From an uncultured Lachnospiraceae bacterium (GTDB taxonomy: Bacteria > Bacillota > Clostridia > Lachnospirales > Lachnospiraceae), in NCBI GenBank assembly GCA_910586025.1, contig CAJUIO010000048.1, positions 1-18,409 on the forward strand: a stretch of 18,409 nt of DNA, given 5' to 3'. The notes under the pieces were generated by a model. It made no database searches, was not told the DNA's origin, and saw only the letters and a list, made by a program, of their open reading frames with translations. Positions 1 through 7,358 of this stretch are shown in pieces (positions within the stretch are counted from its first letter, which is position 1; every line of letters begins with the position of its first letter). Position numbers and translations under genes: made by a program.

Positions 1-1243
1 GTTCCAGCTGAGTGTCCTTGTCGATCTGAACCCAGAACTTGATAATAACGGCTCCAAATCCGTAAAGCTCCTTCTCAAATTCATTGATCTCGTTGTAGGC
101 TCTCTTCCAGTCGTTTTCGCTGCAGAAGCCCTCCAGCCGCTCCACCATCACCCGGCCATACCAGCTTCTGTCAAAGATTGCAATATGCCCTGTTTTGGGA
201 AGGCGGGTCCAGAAGCGCCACAGGTAATGTCTTGCCTTTTCATGGGGCTCGGGACTTGCGATGGGATGTACCTCAAAGCCTCTCGGATCAAGGGCCTGGG
301 TGATACGCTTAATGTTTCCGCCTTTTCCGGCCGCATCCTGGCCCTCATACACGATCACCACCGGAACCTTCTTGCGGTAGAGACGGTTGTGGAGCTCCCC
401 GAGCTCACGCTGGAGCCGTGCCAGCTCCTCCTTATATTTCCGCTCCTCCATACTCTTGTCAAGAGATATCTCTGAGAGCTTCGGCATCCGGCACAGAGGG
501 AACACGTTCTGAAGCAGCGGCACCGAAAGGCTCTGATTCTGCAGTGCGATCTCAATGCCCTGTATCAGCGTTTCCAGAGCCTGAAGCTCCGCCCACTTTT
601 TCGACTTGGCATCAATCACATACCAGGGAGCGGAGGGAGTGTTGGTATCATCCAGAAAGCGGTCAAACACCTCCAGGCATTTTTCATAATGCCTGTTCTG
701 CCACAGATCATTGTCATTCACTCTCCATCTCGTATCAATATCGCTGACCAGAGCCTCTATTCTCTTTCTCTGCTGCTTCTGGCTGATGTGGCAGAAGAAT
801 TTCATCACCAGATAGCCGTTGTCCGTCAGCTGCCTCTCGAAACGCCTGACGCTGTCGAGCCTTAGCTCGTAGGTCTCCTGATCCATTTTTCCTCTCATGC
901 GCATTCCGGTGATCTCATCCATCCAGCCGCTGTCCAGAAACGTGAACTTCCCGGCCTCCGGGATCTGAGCAAAAAAGCGGTACAGAAAAGGCTTCCTGCG
1001 CTCCTCGGGCGTGGGGGAGTCCATGGCCGCCACTTTAAAAAATCTGGGATCAATATTCTGGATCATCTGGCTGATAATACTGCCCTTTCCCGCAGTTCCC
1101 CAGCCCTCCATGAGCACCAGAACCGGAATTTTGTGCTCCTTGATCTTCGTCTGCAGCCCCGCAAGCCGCTCCCTTGCCGCCTTGAGACGCGTTCTGCATT
1201 CCTCTTCCTGCGGTTTCTTTGCAAAATAAATGTTTTTCAGCAT
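1..1243 (-). CDS. pap: polyphosphate:AMP phosphotransferase (two-domain PPK2 family), 3' end outside window
   Basis: Transfers the terminal phosphate of inorganic polyphosphate to AMP to make ADP, in the cytosol. I translated the minus strand from the ATG at 1241-1243: 414 codons are open down to the window edge. A ribosome site AAGGGAGG (1251-1258) lies 7 bases upstream of the ATG. Two PPK2 (P-loop kinase-like) domains are visible in tandem. The N-terminal one has Walker A EGWGTAGKGS at residues 46-55. The C-terminal one has EGQDAAGKGG at 300-309 followed by the lid/Walker B stretch DRSWYGR at 358-364. The equivalent place in the first domain reads DSGWMDE (104-110), so the catalytic motif is lost there although the P-loop lysine is kept. 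This matches the known family pattern, in which only the second domain is active. The C-terminal tail is missing only because of the window edge. The family call is strong. AMP as acceptor is inferred from the two-domain architecture. Confidence 0.9.
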   Translation of the reverse strand, partial: MLKNIYFAKKPQEEECRTRLKAARERLAGLQTKIKEHKIPVLVLMEGWGTAGKGSIISQMIQNIDPRFFKVAAMDSPTPEERRKPFLYRFFAQIPEAGKFTFLDSGWMDEITGMRMRGKMDQETYELRLDSVRRFERQLTDNGYLVMKFFCHISQKQQRKRIEALVSDIDTRWRVNDNDLWQNRHYEKCLEVFDRFLDDTNTPSAPWYVIDAKSKKWAELQALETLIQGIEIALQNQSLSVPLLQNVFPLCRMPKLSEISLDKSMEERKYKEELARLQRELGELHNRLYRKKVPVVIVYEGQDAAGKGGNIKRITQALDPRGFEVHPIASPEPHEKARHYLWRFWTRLPKTGHIAIFDRSWYGRVMVERLEGFCSENDWKRAYNEINEFEKELYGFGAVIIKFWVQIDKDTQLE

Positions 1244-1302
1244 CGTGTGGCCTCCCTTCCGGCACTGTTCATTGCCCCTATGATACTGTTGACCCTAATA
1301 TC

Positions 1303-1331
1303 ATTATATTCCGTTATTAAACCTAAAGCAA
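1303..1331 (-). promoter_or_regulatory. likely pap promoter
   Basis: On the minus strand, TTGCTT (1326-1331) is followed after exactly 17 bases by a perfect TATAAT (1303-1308). Transcription would start near 1296, leaving a leader of about 50 bases before the pap ATG at 1243. The -35 matches the consensus in its first three positions only, so the call rests mainly on the -10 and the spacing. Confidence 0.55.
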
Positions 1332-1370
1332 TTATCTGTTTTCGTTTTGCACGATATGATTTAAAATAAT

Positions 1371-1416
1371 GTTACTGTTCACTCGCAGCCGGCAGTCCGC
1401 TTTGCGAACACTTGCG
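1371..1416. repeat. left terminal inverted repeat of the MITE-like element
   Basis: 46 bases, exact reverse complement of 1600-1645. It is preceded directly by the target duplication AAAATAAT at 1363-1370. Confidence 0.9.
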
Positions 1417-1439
1417 AAGCAATCGCTTGCAAAGTCCGG

Positions 1440-1574
1440 CTTGCAACAGTGACAAATCACCACAGGCACGCTCTCGCTACATGTCGCTCGCAGCGGTGCG
1501 TAAGGCGCTAAAACACAGCGCCTAAACACCGGCGGCTCCAAAGTGCCTTGCTTGCGATTTGTCACTGTTGCAAG
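1440..1574. repeat. internal inverted repeat nested inside the MITE-like element
   Basis: 1440-1458 (CTTGCAACAGTGACAAATC) is the exact reverse complement of 1556-1574. The spacers between these arms and the terminal repeats differ slightly (23 bases on the left, 25 on the right). The whole element could therefore fold into one long interrupted hairpin with a central loop of about 97 bases. Confidence 0.85.
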
Positions 1575-1599
1575 TCTTTGATTCCGAAGCAAGCAGCTC

Positions 1600-1645
1600 C
1601 GCAAGTGTTCGCAAAGCGGACTGCCGGCTGCGAGTGAACAGTAAC
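1600..1645. repeat. right terminal inverted repeat of the MITE-like element
   Basis: 46 bases, exact reverse complement of 1371-1416. It is followed directly by the second copy of the target duplication AAAATAAT at 1646-1653. Confidence 0.9.
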
Positions 1646-1691
1646 AAAATAATACTTAACCAATAAACAACTTATGATAAGGAGCGGCAAA

Positions 1692-4190
1692 ATGAAAATA
1701 ATCCCTTTTTCCTATGAATATGAGCCTATGCCGGTGCAAATGCGCCGCAAGGTACTTCCCCTGCGCAATGTGTGTTCCATACAGCCGGCCGGAGAACGGT
1801 CTGATTATTTATATACCGGCAACGGTTCCCACCGTATGGATATCGCCGGTCATCCCTGCCGGGATGAAATCATAGTGACGCAGGAGCTTCTCTATGAGCC
1901 AAAGTGGGCCCGGACACCCCAGGTACCGGATCTGCGTCCGTATATGGCGGATATCCGCAGATATGTGCTTGAGGGCAGGCCGGAAAAGTCTGACAGTCTG
2001 ATCGACCAGGCCCAGAGGGAGGCCGGTATGGATCAGTATATGAATTTGGATGCGGATATTGTCTATCCTGCCGGCTCTCTGCGGATCCATCAGGCTTTCA
2101 GCCTTACTCTGACCCAGCCTGAAATTCCGGAAACCCGCAATTATCTGCGATGGCTGGATATGCTCTCCGGTAAAATCACAACTCACTGGGAAAACGCACA
2201 GGGTATTTATGAAAGCGAATCTCTGGCGGTTTATGACGGTGATTTTACCGCAACACGGCTATCGGCACCCCGTGGGCAGTTAAATGCGGCCGTAGACCTC
2301 CATCTTCCCCCCAACAAGGATCCTTTTGGGAATCCCGCTATGGAGAAAGCGGTTCACAGGCTGACAAAAAGCAAAGCCTTGTTCAAGCTGGCCTTTGCGT
2401 ATAATCCGGAGTTCGGACAAAAAGGATATGTTTCTGTCATCCGGTTTCTTTTGGAGGGCGGCCGCTGTGAGGTGACGGAAAGCGGCATCCGAGTGACCGG
2501 GGCTGACAGTCTATTGATCCTCACGAAAACCGTGAAGCTTGAAAGGGATTTCCGGTTTGGCTGCGAGGAGCAGATTGCAGAAAGCTTTATGCGGATCGCT
2601 CCCGATTTTGAACGCTTTGTCGAAGGCAACCGAAAGAGACTCGGAGGCCGTATGGAGTTGTCCCATCTGGAGCTGGGCTCTCCCGAAAACTATGTCCTTT
2701 CAGGGGAGGAGCTGCTGAAAAACTGCCACACGAAGCAATCGCTTGATCCCGCATTGATGGATAAGCTCTATGACATGGGACGGTTTTATCAGATTATTGA
2801 TACCGGGGAGATTCCTCCTATGTGGGGACAGCACAACATCAACACGAATCTTCAGGTGTGTGCCGGGAACAATACAGGCCTGTTTGAGGAAATGGACTCG
2901 TATTTCCGCTTTTATGAGTCCAAATTTGATGATTTCCGAACCAATGCAGTACGCCTCTTTGGAGCCAGAGGGCTGCTTGCCAGCGTGCACTGCGACTATG
3001 ATTCGGGATTGTATTATCATTTTTCCCGCACCTATCCTCACTACTGCTGGACCGGCTGTCTCGGGTGGATTTATAACGAGTTCTGGGGATATTATCTGTG
3101 TACGGATGATAAGGAATTTCTGCGGAACCGCATTGTGCCTGCACTCAAAGAAATCGCTCTGTTCTTTGAGGATTATGCCTGTGACAGAAGCGAAAGCGGA
3201 AAGGTGATTTTTTACCCCTCCTTCTCACCGGAGGATCCGACTCCCAACCCGGATTATTCCATGGTCACCTGCACAAGCATCCATCCCACCCGCATAAACT
3301 CCGTGATGGATATCGCCATCTGCCGGGAGGTACTGACGAATTTAATAGATGCCTGCGGCACGCTGGGAATAGAGGCGGATAAAACAGAACACTGGAAGGC
3401 ACAGCTGGATTCCCTTCCGGATTATTTGCTTGACGAGGAAGGCGGGCTGAAGGAATGGGCCTGGTCCTCAATCGAAGAAAATTACAATCACCGCCACGTT
3501 TCCCACCATTACGATCTGTGGCCGGGCCGGGCTGTTTTTCCGGATACGGAGCCGGAGATTGCCCAGGCCATAAAAATTTCAAACAGAAAGCGCGGACAGC
3601 AGGACGACTCCGCACACGGAATCATTCACCGCACCTTCTGTTCCATCCGCCTGAAGGATCTGGAAGAAACACAGCAGAACCTGACGCAGCTGATCTGCCA
3701 CGGATTTGTGCGCCGCAACCTGTCTACGGCGCATTTTCCGTACCGGGGACAGTTCCCGGATCTGCAAGGTGCCATGCCCGCTCTCCTGCTTGAGATGTGC
3801 GTCTTTTCCCGTCCCGGCGTAATTGAGTTTCTTCCCGCCGTGCCGGATTCGTTTCCCTGCGGAAGGCTGCATGGCATCTGGCTCTATACCTGGACCAGAC
3901 TCATCTCCCTGGAATGGGATCCTTGCGGGATAAGGGCGGAGCTTGTCTCTCTCCGGGATCAGGAGCTTGTTCTCAGATTTCCCGAAAAAGCGGTTTCCTT
4001 TGAGATCAACGGCCAGACTCTCTCCATGGAAAAGAACGCCGTAAGGTATTCATTTCATAAAGACGAACCCGTCAGCCTATCTGTCCGCAATCACATCCAC
4101 AACGGACATCTCCCTGATCCTTCTGGCAGGACCGCACACGGCAGCCAGCAGGGAAACCACCATCACCAGAATGATGATTCCCAGCGGTAG
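1692..4190 (+). CDS. GH95-like glycoside hydrolase (alpha-L-fucosidase/galactosidase-type fold), cytoplasmic
   Basis: I take the ATG at 1692 because AAGGAG (1679-1684) lies 7 bases before it. An in-frame ATG at 1674 has no ribosome site. The product is 832 residues with no signal peptide or membrane segment, so it should act inside the cell on imported oligosaccharides. Family GH95 order is seen: a beta-rich N-terminal domain with GNG (43-45) and the segment DEIIVTQELLYEP (58-70); an (alpha/alpha)6 core with W378-G-Q-H-N-I-N-T-N (Asn382, 384, 386), SPED (512-515, Glu514 as likely acid), and NHRHVSHHYDLWPG (599-612); then a C-terminal beta domain. In known GH95 fucosidases an NxN pair, a Glu in SPE and a late Asp act in catalysis. 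Asp638/639 in QQDD is my guess for the last. Similarity is distant, so the substrate is open. Residues from about 796 on are encoded antisense to the neighbouring permease gene and look like a run-on tail. No sugar transporter or regulator is adjacent. Confidence 0.75.
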   Translation: MKIIPFSYEYEPMPVQMRRKVLPLRNVCSIQPAGERSDYLYTGNGSHRMDIAGHPCRDEIIVTQELLYEPKWARTPQVPDLRPYMADIRRYVLEGRPEKSDSLIDQAQREAGMDQYMNLDADIVYPAGSLRIHQAFSLTLTQPEIPETRNYLRWLDMLSGKITTHWENAQGIYESESLAVYDGDFTATRLSAPRGQLNAAVDLHLPPNKDPFGNPAMEKAVHRLTKSKALFKLAFAYNPEFGQKGYVSVIRFLLEGGRCEVTESGIRVTGADSLLILTKTVKLERDFRFGCEEQIAESFMRIAPDFERFVEGNRKRLGGRMELSHLELGSPENYVLSGEELLKNCHTKQSLDPALMDKLYDMGRFYQIIDTGEIPPMWGQHNINTNLQVCAGNNTGLFEEMDSYFRFYESKFDDFRTNAVRLFGARGLLASVHCDYDSGLYYHFSRTYPHYCWTGCLGWIYNEFWGYYLCTDDKEFLRNRIVPALKEIALFFEDYACDRSESGKVIFYPSFSPEDPTPNPDYSMVTCTSIHPTRINSVMDIAICREVLTNLIDACGTLGIEADKTEHWKAQLDSLPDYLLDEEGGLKEWAWSSIEENYNHRHVSHHYDLWPGRAVFPDTEPEIAQAIKISNRKRGQQDDSAHGIIHRTFCSIRLKDLEETQQNLTQLICHGFVRRNLSTAHFPYRGQFPDLQGAMPALLLEMCVFSRPGVIEFLPAVPDSFPCGRLHGIWLYTWTRLISLEWDPCGIRAELVSLRDQELVLRFPEKAVSFEINGQTLSMEKNAVRYSFHKDEPVSLSVRNHIHNGHLPDPSGRTAHGSQQGNHHHQNDDSQR

Positions 4191-6449
4191 GGCGGGGAAA
4201 TCCCATGATGTTCCCCAGCGCAGAGTCACCATCTGCTCATAAATGAACCGGTTCAGGGGGATTCCGATGCCGCATCCGAGGAGAATCCCCCACAGACCGT
4301 AGGCGGCCGCCTCTGCGGCGATCATCAGCAGTAATTGACCGCTGTCCATACCTACTGCCTGCATGGCCCCGTACTCCCGCAGACGGGCGGAAACGCTCAT
4401 AGCAATACTGTTCATGATATTCACGGCGGAAATCAGCGCAATGACTCCCAGGAATCCGTACACAAACAGGGCAAAGGAATAGACAGCGCCTCTGACCTCC
4501 GCATTCCGAAGGCGTTTGTCGGAAAACACAACATCCTCTCCCGCAAGCTCCCGGATCTCCTCTGCCGCATCCTTGGCCGCATCCCGGGTCATCTGCAGGT
4601 CAATGATGGTATAGCCCTCCTCTCCCGTAAGCCGTATGAAGGTATCCTCGGAGCAGATCAGGATCCTCTGTCCGCTGTCCGTATTAAAGGGGCACTCGCT
4701 CAAGATGCCCGTAACCGCAAGCTGACACTGCGTTCCTCCGATATCCGCCCGGATCACATCCCCCGTTTTAAGGCCTGCCGCATTCCCCGGAGCAGCGCTC
4801 GCTTCTTCGGGCCGGTAGACGGCAAGAACGCCGCCTCCCTCTTCGGTATCCTGAAGGGATCCCTCTATTAAGCTGTCCTGCGCCCATGCGAACTGGTGCC
4901 TCTCATAGGATATCAAATAGGCAGACTCCTGCCCCGCACCGGTTTCAATGGGAACATCATAGGCAAACCGTCTCCCATAGACACGCTTCACATCCCGAAG
5001 CTCCCCGATTCTTTCGGCAAGGTACCCCGGAAGAGAACAGGTATTGTCCGGACTTACAATTGAAATATCCGGTGCCTGAGGACTTAAGGGCTTCACCGCA
5101 TAATGCATGAAATCGATTGTCACCGTAAATCCGAGAAACAGGATAATGCTGAAAGCAAAGGAACAGGTCATGAGGATAAAATTTCTCCGGTTTCCCAGGG
5201 CGTGATGAAATCCCAGGGCTGTTTCCACACGGCGCAGCCGCGCAGAAACGGCCTTCCTCACCGGCGCTCTGTCCCATGCGTTTCCGGACACTGCCGTAAG
5301 GGGCGAGACACCGGATGCCTTTCTGGCCGGAGATGCGGATGATACCAGAACCGTGACAATGCCCAGAAGGCTTCCGCAGATCAGCCCGATCCAGCTTATT
5401 CCAAGCCCCGGCATATCCGCAAAATAAGTGGGACTGAGAAACCGGAGCACTGCGCACAGAATCCACACGACTACTGTTCCCGTCAAAACTCCCGCAGGGA
5501 TCGCCGTCCTGCACCAGTAAAGCGCCTGTCTTTTCACAAAGCAGGCCACCTGTTCCCTGGAAGCCCCGATACAGCGAAGCAGGCCGAAAAACTCTGTCCT
5601 CTGCGCAATATTGCTGCTTAAGCTGCTGGTGATCATCAGGATTCCCGCAACCGCCACCAAAACAGCCAGAAGAAAAGCGATCCCGTAAATAGCAAGCATA
5701 CTCAAATCACTGCTCTGGCCTATGGTGGCCAGCAGAACTTCATTGCCTCCCATCTGCTCCTCGGAAAAACCAAAGCTCTCCCGGATCAGCCTGATTTCCT
5801 TTCTGATATTGCACCAGGGCGAAAATTGCAGATACACAAGGGAATCGTGGTTATCCTGTGCCCCCTCCAGGGACAGCTTACGGAAATCTTCTATATTCAT
5901 GGAAATTCCATAGACATCCTTTTCTGCCAGCATGGGAAGCTGCTCTATAATACCGGACACCCGATATTCCCTTTCTCTTCCGTCCGGACAGCCCAGGATA
6001 ACCGTATCGCCGATTTTGAGGTTAAGCCTTTTTTGCATGTCCTTACCGACCAGGGCTTCCCCCTCCTGCGGAAAAGCTCCTTCCAGAAATTCCACGGCGG
6101 AAAAGATATCCAGGGCGCTCTCGTCAAAGCCGGCTATAACAGCCTTTTTCCCCGCAATCTCATAGTCCATGGAAAGCCTGTAGTTCAGCGTGTCGTAGCG
6201 TGTGCAGGCAGCCACCTTGGGACGCAGCGAAAGAAGCTCCGCCTCCTCGTCGGACACATCCCGGATACCAACGTGCCACTCCCCATAATTTCTTTTTGCC
6301 TGAATATTCTGGCTGCGGATCTCCATATCAGCCATTCCAAAGATCGCCGTTACCAGAAAAACACTGAGAATAATACAGATCCGGACCATTCGGCTCTGTC
6401 TCCTGTGTACCTTACCGAGAATCGGTATTAGATCAAGATAACTTTTCAT
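4077..6449 (-). CDS. ABC transporter permease, duplicated FtsX/MacB-type
   Basis: This 790-residue integral membrane protein works with the ATPase encoded just upstream. Eight hydrophobic segments are visible at about 22-40, 250-275, 313-337, 352-372, 424-446, 655-680, 706-730 and 755-775. They form two FtsX-type units, each with a large extracytoplasmic domain of about 205 residues (43-249 and 447-654). The cytoplasmic ends show the usual family features: EFFGLLRCIGAS (286-297), REYGAMQAVGM (691-701) and the closing PARRIREMSVVDVIA. This layout fits the Vex/macrolide-exporter type of permease rather than the 10-segment BceB type. The ATG at 6447-6449 overlaps the end of the ATPase gene by 17 bases, which implies translational coupling. 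Its last 114 bases overlap, in antisense, the 3' end of the glycosidase gene. Substrate unknown: an antimicrobial peptide, lipid or lipoprotein is possible by family. Confidence 0.88.
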   Translation of the reverse strand: MKSYLDLIPILGKVHRRQSRMVRICIILSVFLVTAIFGMADMEIRSQNIQAKRNYGEWHVGIRDVSDEEAELLSLRPKVAACTRYDTLNYRLSMDYEIAGKKAVIAGFDESALDIFSAVEFLEGAFPQEGEALVGKDMQKRLNLKIGDTVILGCPDGREREYRVSGIIEQLPMLAEKDVYGISMNIEDFRKLSLEGAQDNHDSLVYLQFSPWCNIRKEIRLIRESFGFSEEQMGGNEVLLATIGQSSDLSMLAIYGIAFLLAVLVAVAGILMITSSLSSNIAQRTEFFGLLRCIGASREQVACFVKRQALYWCRTAIPAGVLTGTVVVWILCAVLRFLSPTYFADMPGLGISWIGLICGSLLGIVTVLVSSASPARKASGVSPLTAVSGNAWDRAPVRKAVSARLRRVETALGFHHALGNRRNFILMTCSFAFSIILFLGFTVTIDFMHYAVKPLSPQAPDISIVSPDNTCSLPGYLAERIGELRDVKRVYGRRFAYDVPIETGAGQESAYLISYERHQFAWAQDSLIEGSLQDTEEGGGVLAVYRPEEASAAPGNAAGLKTGDVIRADIGGTQCQLAVTGILSECPFNTDSGQRILICSEDTFIRLTGEEGYTIIDLQMTRDAAKDAAEEIRELAGEDVVFSDKRLRNAEVRGAVYSFALFVYGFLGVIALISAVNIMNSIAMSVSARLREYGAMQAVGMDSGQLLLMIAAEAAAYGLWGILLGCGIGIPLNRFIYEQMVTLRWGTSWDFPALPLGIIILVMVVSLLAAVCGPARRIREMSVVDVIADR

Positions 6450-7128
6450 GGCGCTTCCCTCCCAGATCCTTCAATACACCGTCCGTCACCCGCAGCACCC
6501 GGTCTGCGTCCGAGGTCAGATTCATGTTGTGCGTGATCATCAGAATTGTCTGCTGGTAATGACGCGCCGCCCGAACCAGCAGATCCATCACATCCCGGCT
6601 GTTCCTCGAATCCAGATTGCCGGTCGGCTCGTCCGCCAGAATCATCATGGGCCGCATGATCAGCGCCCTCCCGATTGCCACTCTCTGCATCTGCCCTCCC
6701 GAAAGCTGGCCGGGCAGATGCTTCCTCCTGTCCGCAATCCCCAATACCTCCATCAGCTCTTCCAGCTTCTCCTTATCCGGCTTCTGGCGGTCCAGAAGAA
6801 GCGGAAAAATGATATTCTGCTCCACGGAAAGCTCCCCGATCAGATGAAAGGCCTGGAAAATAAATCCGATGTTCCTGCGCCTGAAAATCGTGCGCTTTTT
6901 CTCGTCCAGGGCATACAAATCCTCTCCGTCCAGAAAAACCTTCCCCGCAGTGGGCAGGTCAAGTCCTCCTATACAGTTGAGCAGCGTGCTCTTTCCGGAT
7001 CCGGACTCCCCGACTACTGCCGCAAACTCTCCCTTTTCCATGGTAAAGTTCACATCCCTCAGGGCGTTAACCTGATTCTCTTCCTTTCCATAGACCTTAT
7101 TCAGGCCAAGCACCTTCAATATTTCCAT
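6433..7128 (-). CDS. ABC transporter ATP-binding protein (LolD/MacB type)
   Basis: This 231-residue cytoplasmic ATPase powers the permease encoded by the overlapping downstream gene. All ABC motifs are intact: Walker A GESGSGKST (40-48), Q-loop FQAFHL (91-96, Gln92), signature LSGGQMQRVAIGRAL (142-156), Walker B MILADE (162-167), D-loop GNLDS (170-174) and switch His200. The length and the signature are typical of the LolD/MacB/FtsE-like group that pairs with FtsX-type permeases. A ribosome site (AGAGAGG) precedes the ATG. About 105 bases upstream lies a tandem TTACA/TGTAA operator, so the two-gene unit probably has its own regulated promoter apart from the kinase gene. The final codons share 17 bases with the start of the permease gene. 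Confidence 0.93.
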   Translation of the reverse strand: MEILKVLGLNKVYGKEENQVNALRDVNFTMEKGEFAAVVGESGSGKSTLLNCIGGLDLPTAGKVFLDGEDLYALDEKKRTIFRRRNIGFIFQAFHLIGELSVEQNIIFPLLLDRQKPDKEKLEELMEVLGIADRRKHLPGQLSGGQMQRVAIGRALIMRPMMILADEPTGNLDSRNSRDVMDLLVRAARHYQQTILMITHNMNLTSDADRVLRVTDGVLKDLGGKRHEKLS

Positions 7129-7234
7129 ATCAAGACACCTCTCTTTCTTTTGATATCCCCAGGCGCCCGCAGAGCCTTTTAGAGCCGCTCTCCTGCTGCA
7201 CCGGCGGGATCCTAAGAAGAGAATAACCCGGCAG

Positions 7235-7273
7235 CCTTACAATCACGTGAAAATCACCTTACAATTCTGTAAG
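7235..7273 (-). promoter_or_regulatory. tandem operator fitting the BceR-type motif TNACA-N4-TGTAA
   Basis: 7258-7273 reads CTTACA-ATTC-TGTAAG, a perfect 6-4-6 inverted repeat. As I recall it, it fits the published BceR-type response-regulator consensus TNACA-N4-TGTAA. A second, weaker copy (CTTACA-ATCA-CGTGAA, 7236-7251) starts exactly 22 bases away, two helical turns. The repeated half-site CCTTACAA occurs at 7235-7242 and 7257-7264. The site sits between the kinase gene and the ABC genes. No good consensus promoter follows it, which agrees with activator-dependent transcription. The link to a two-component regulator is inference. Confidence 0.6.
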
Positions 7274-7358
7274 CAATGCCCCGGCAGGCAGAAGCACAGC
7301 CGCCATAACCGCATATTTCCGGGGATACGCCACCTCCGTTCCTGTTATGACATGTCCC

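Larger units (their letters stand above)
1371..1645. mobile_element. MITE-like element, 275 bp, with 46-bp perfect terminal inverted repeats and 8-bp target duplication
   Basis: The ends 1371-1416 and 1600-1645 are exact reverse complements over 46 bases, starting GTTACTGTTCACTCGCAGCC. The element is flanked on both sides by the same 8-mer AAAATAAT (1363-1370 and 1646-1653), which is what a transposase making 8-bp duplications would leave. Inside, a second perfect inverted repeat of 19 bases (1440-1458 with 1556-1574) and a shorter one (1464-1469 with 1543-1548) continue the arms. A small hairpin GGCGCT/AGCGCC (1504-1509, 1517-1522) sits near the centre. No transposase or credible ORF lies inside, so it would be non-autonomous. 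The element ends 46 bases before the start of the glycosidase gene and may have displaced or now supply its promoter. I cannot name the parent IS family. IS66, ISL3, IS256 and IS1595 groups all make about 8-bp duplications. Confidence 0.85.

Noticed and set aside
1332..1604. 90-codon minus-strand frame through the MITE-like element
   Set aside because: It crosses the element boundary and both inverted arms, so it is an accident of repeat sequence.
2731..2745. 15-bp identity (CGAAGCAATCGCTTG) between the glycosidase gene and the MITE-like element at 1415-1429
   Set aside because: Too short, inside a coding frame and partly self-complementary; chance or low-level similarity is the simpler reading.
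5945..6127. Small frame inside the permease gene in another reading frame
   Set aside because: Shadow frame within a well-supported gene.
7262..7335. Short hydrophobic frame on the minus strand (reads KYAVMAAVLLPAGALLTEL then stop) between the kinase and ABC genes
   Set aside because: GGAGG is present but no proper start codon follows at a usable distance, and the frame ends inside the operator; at most a remnant of a membrane gene.
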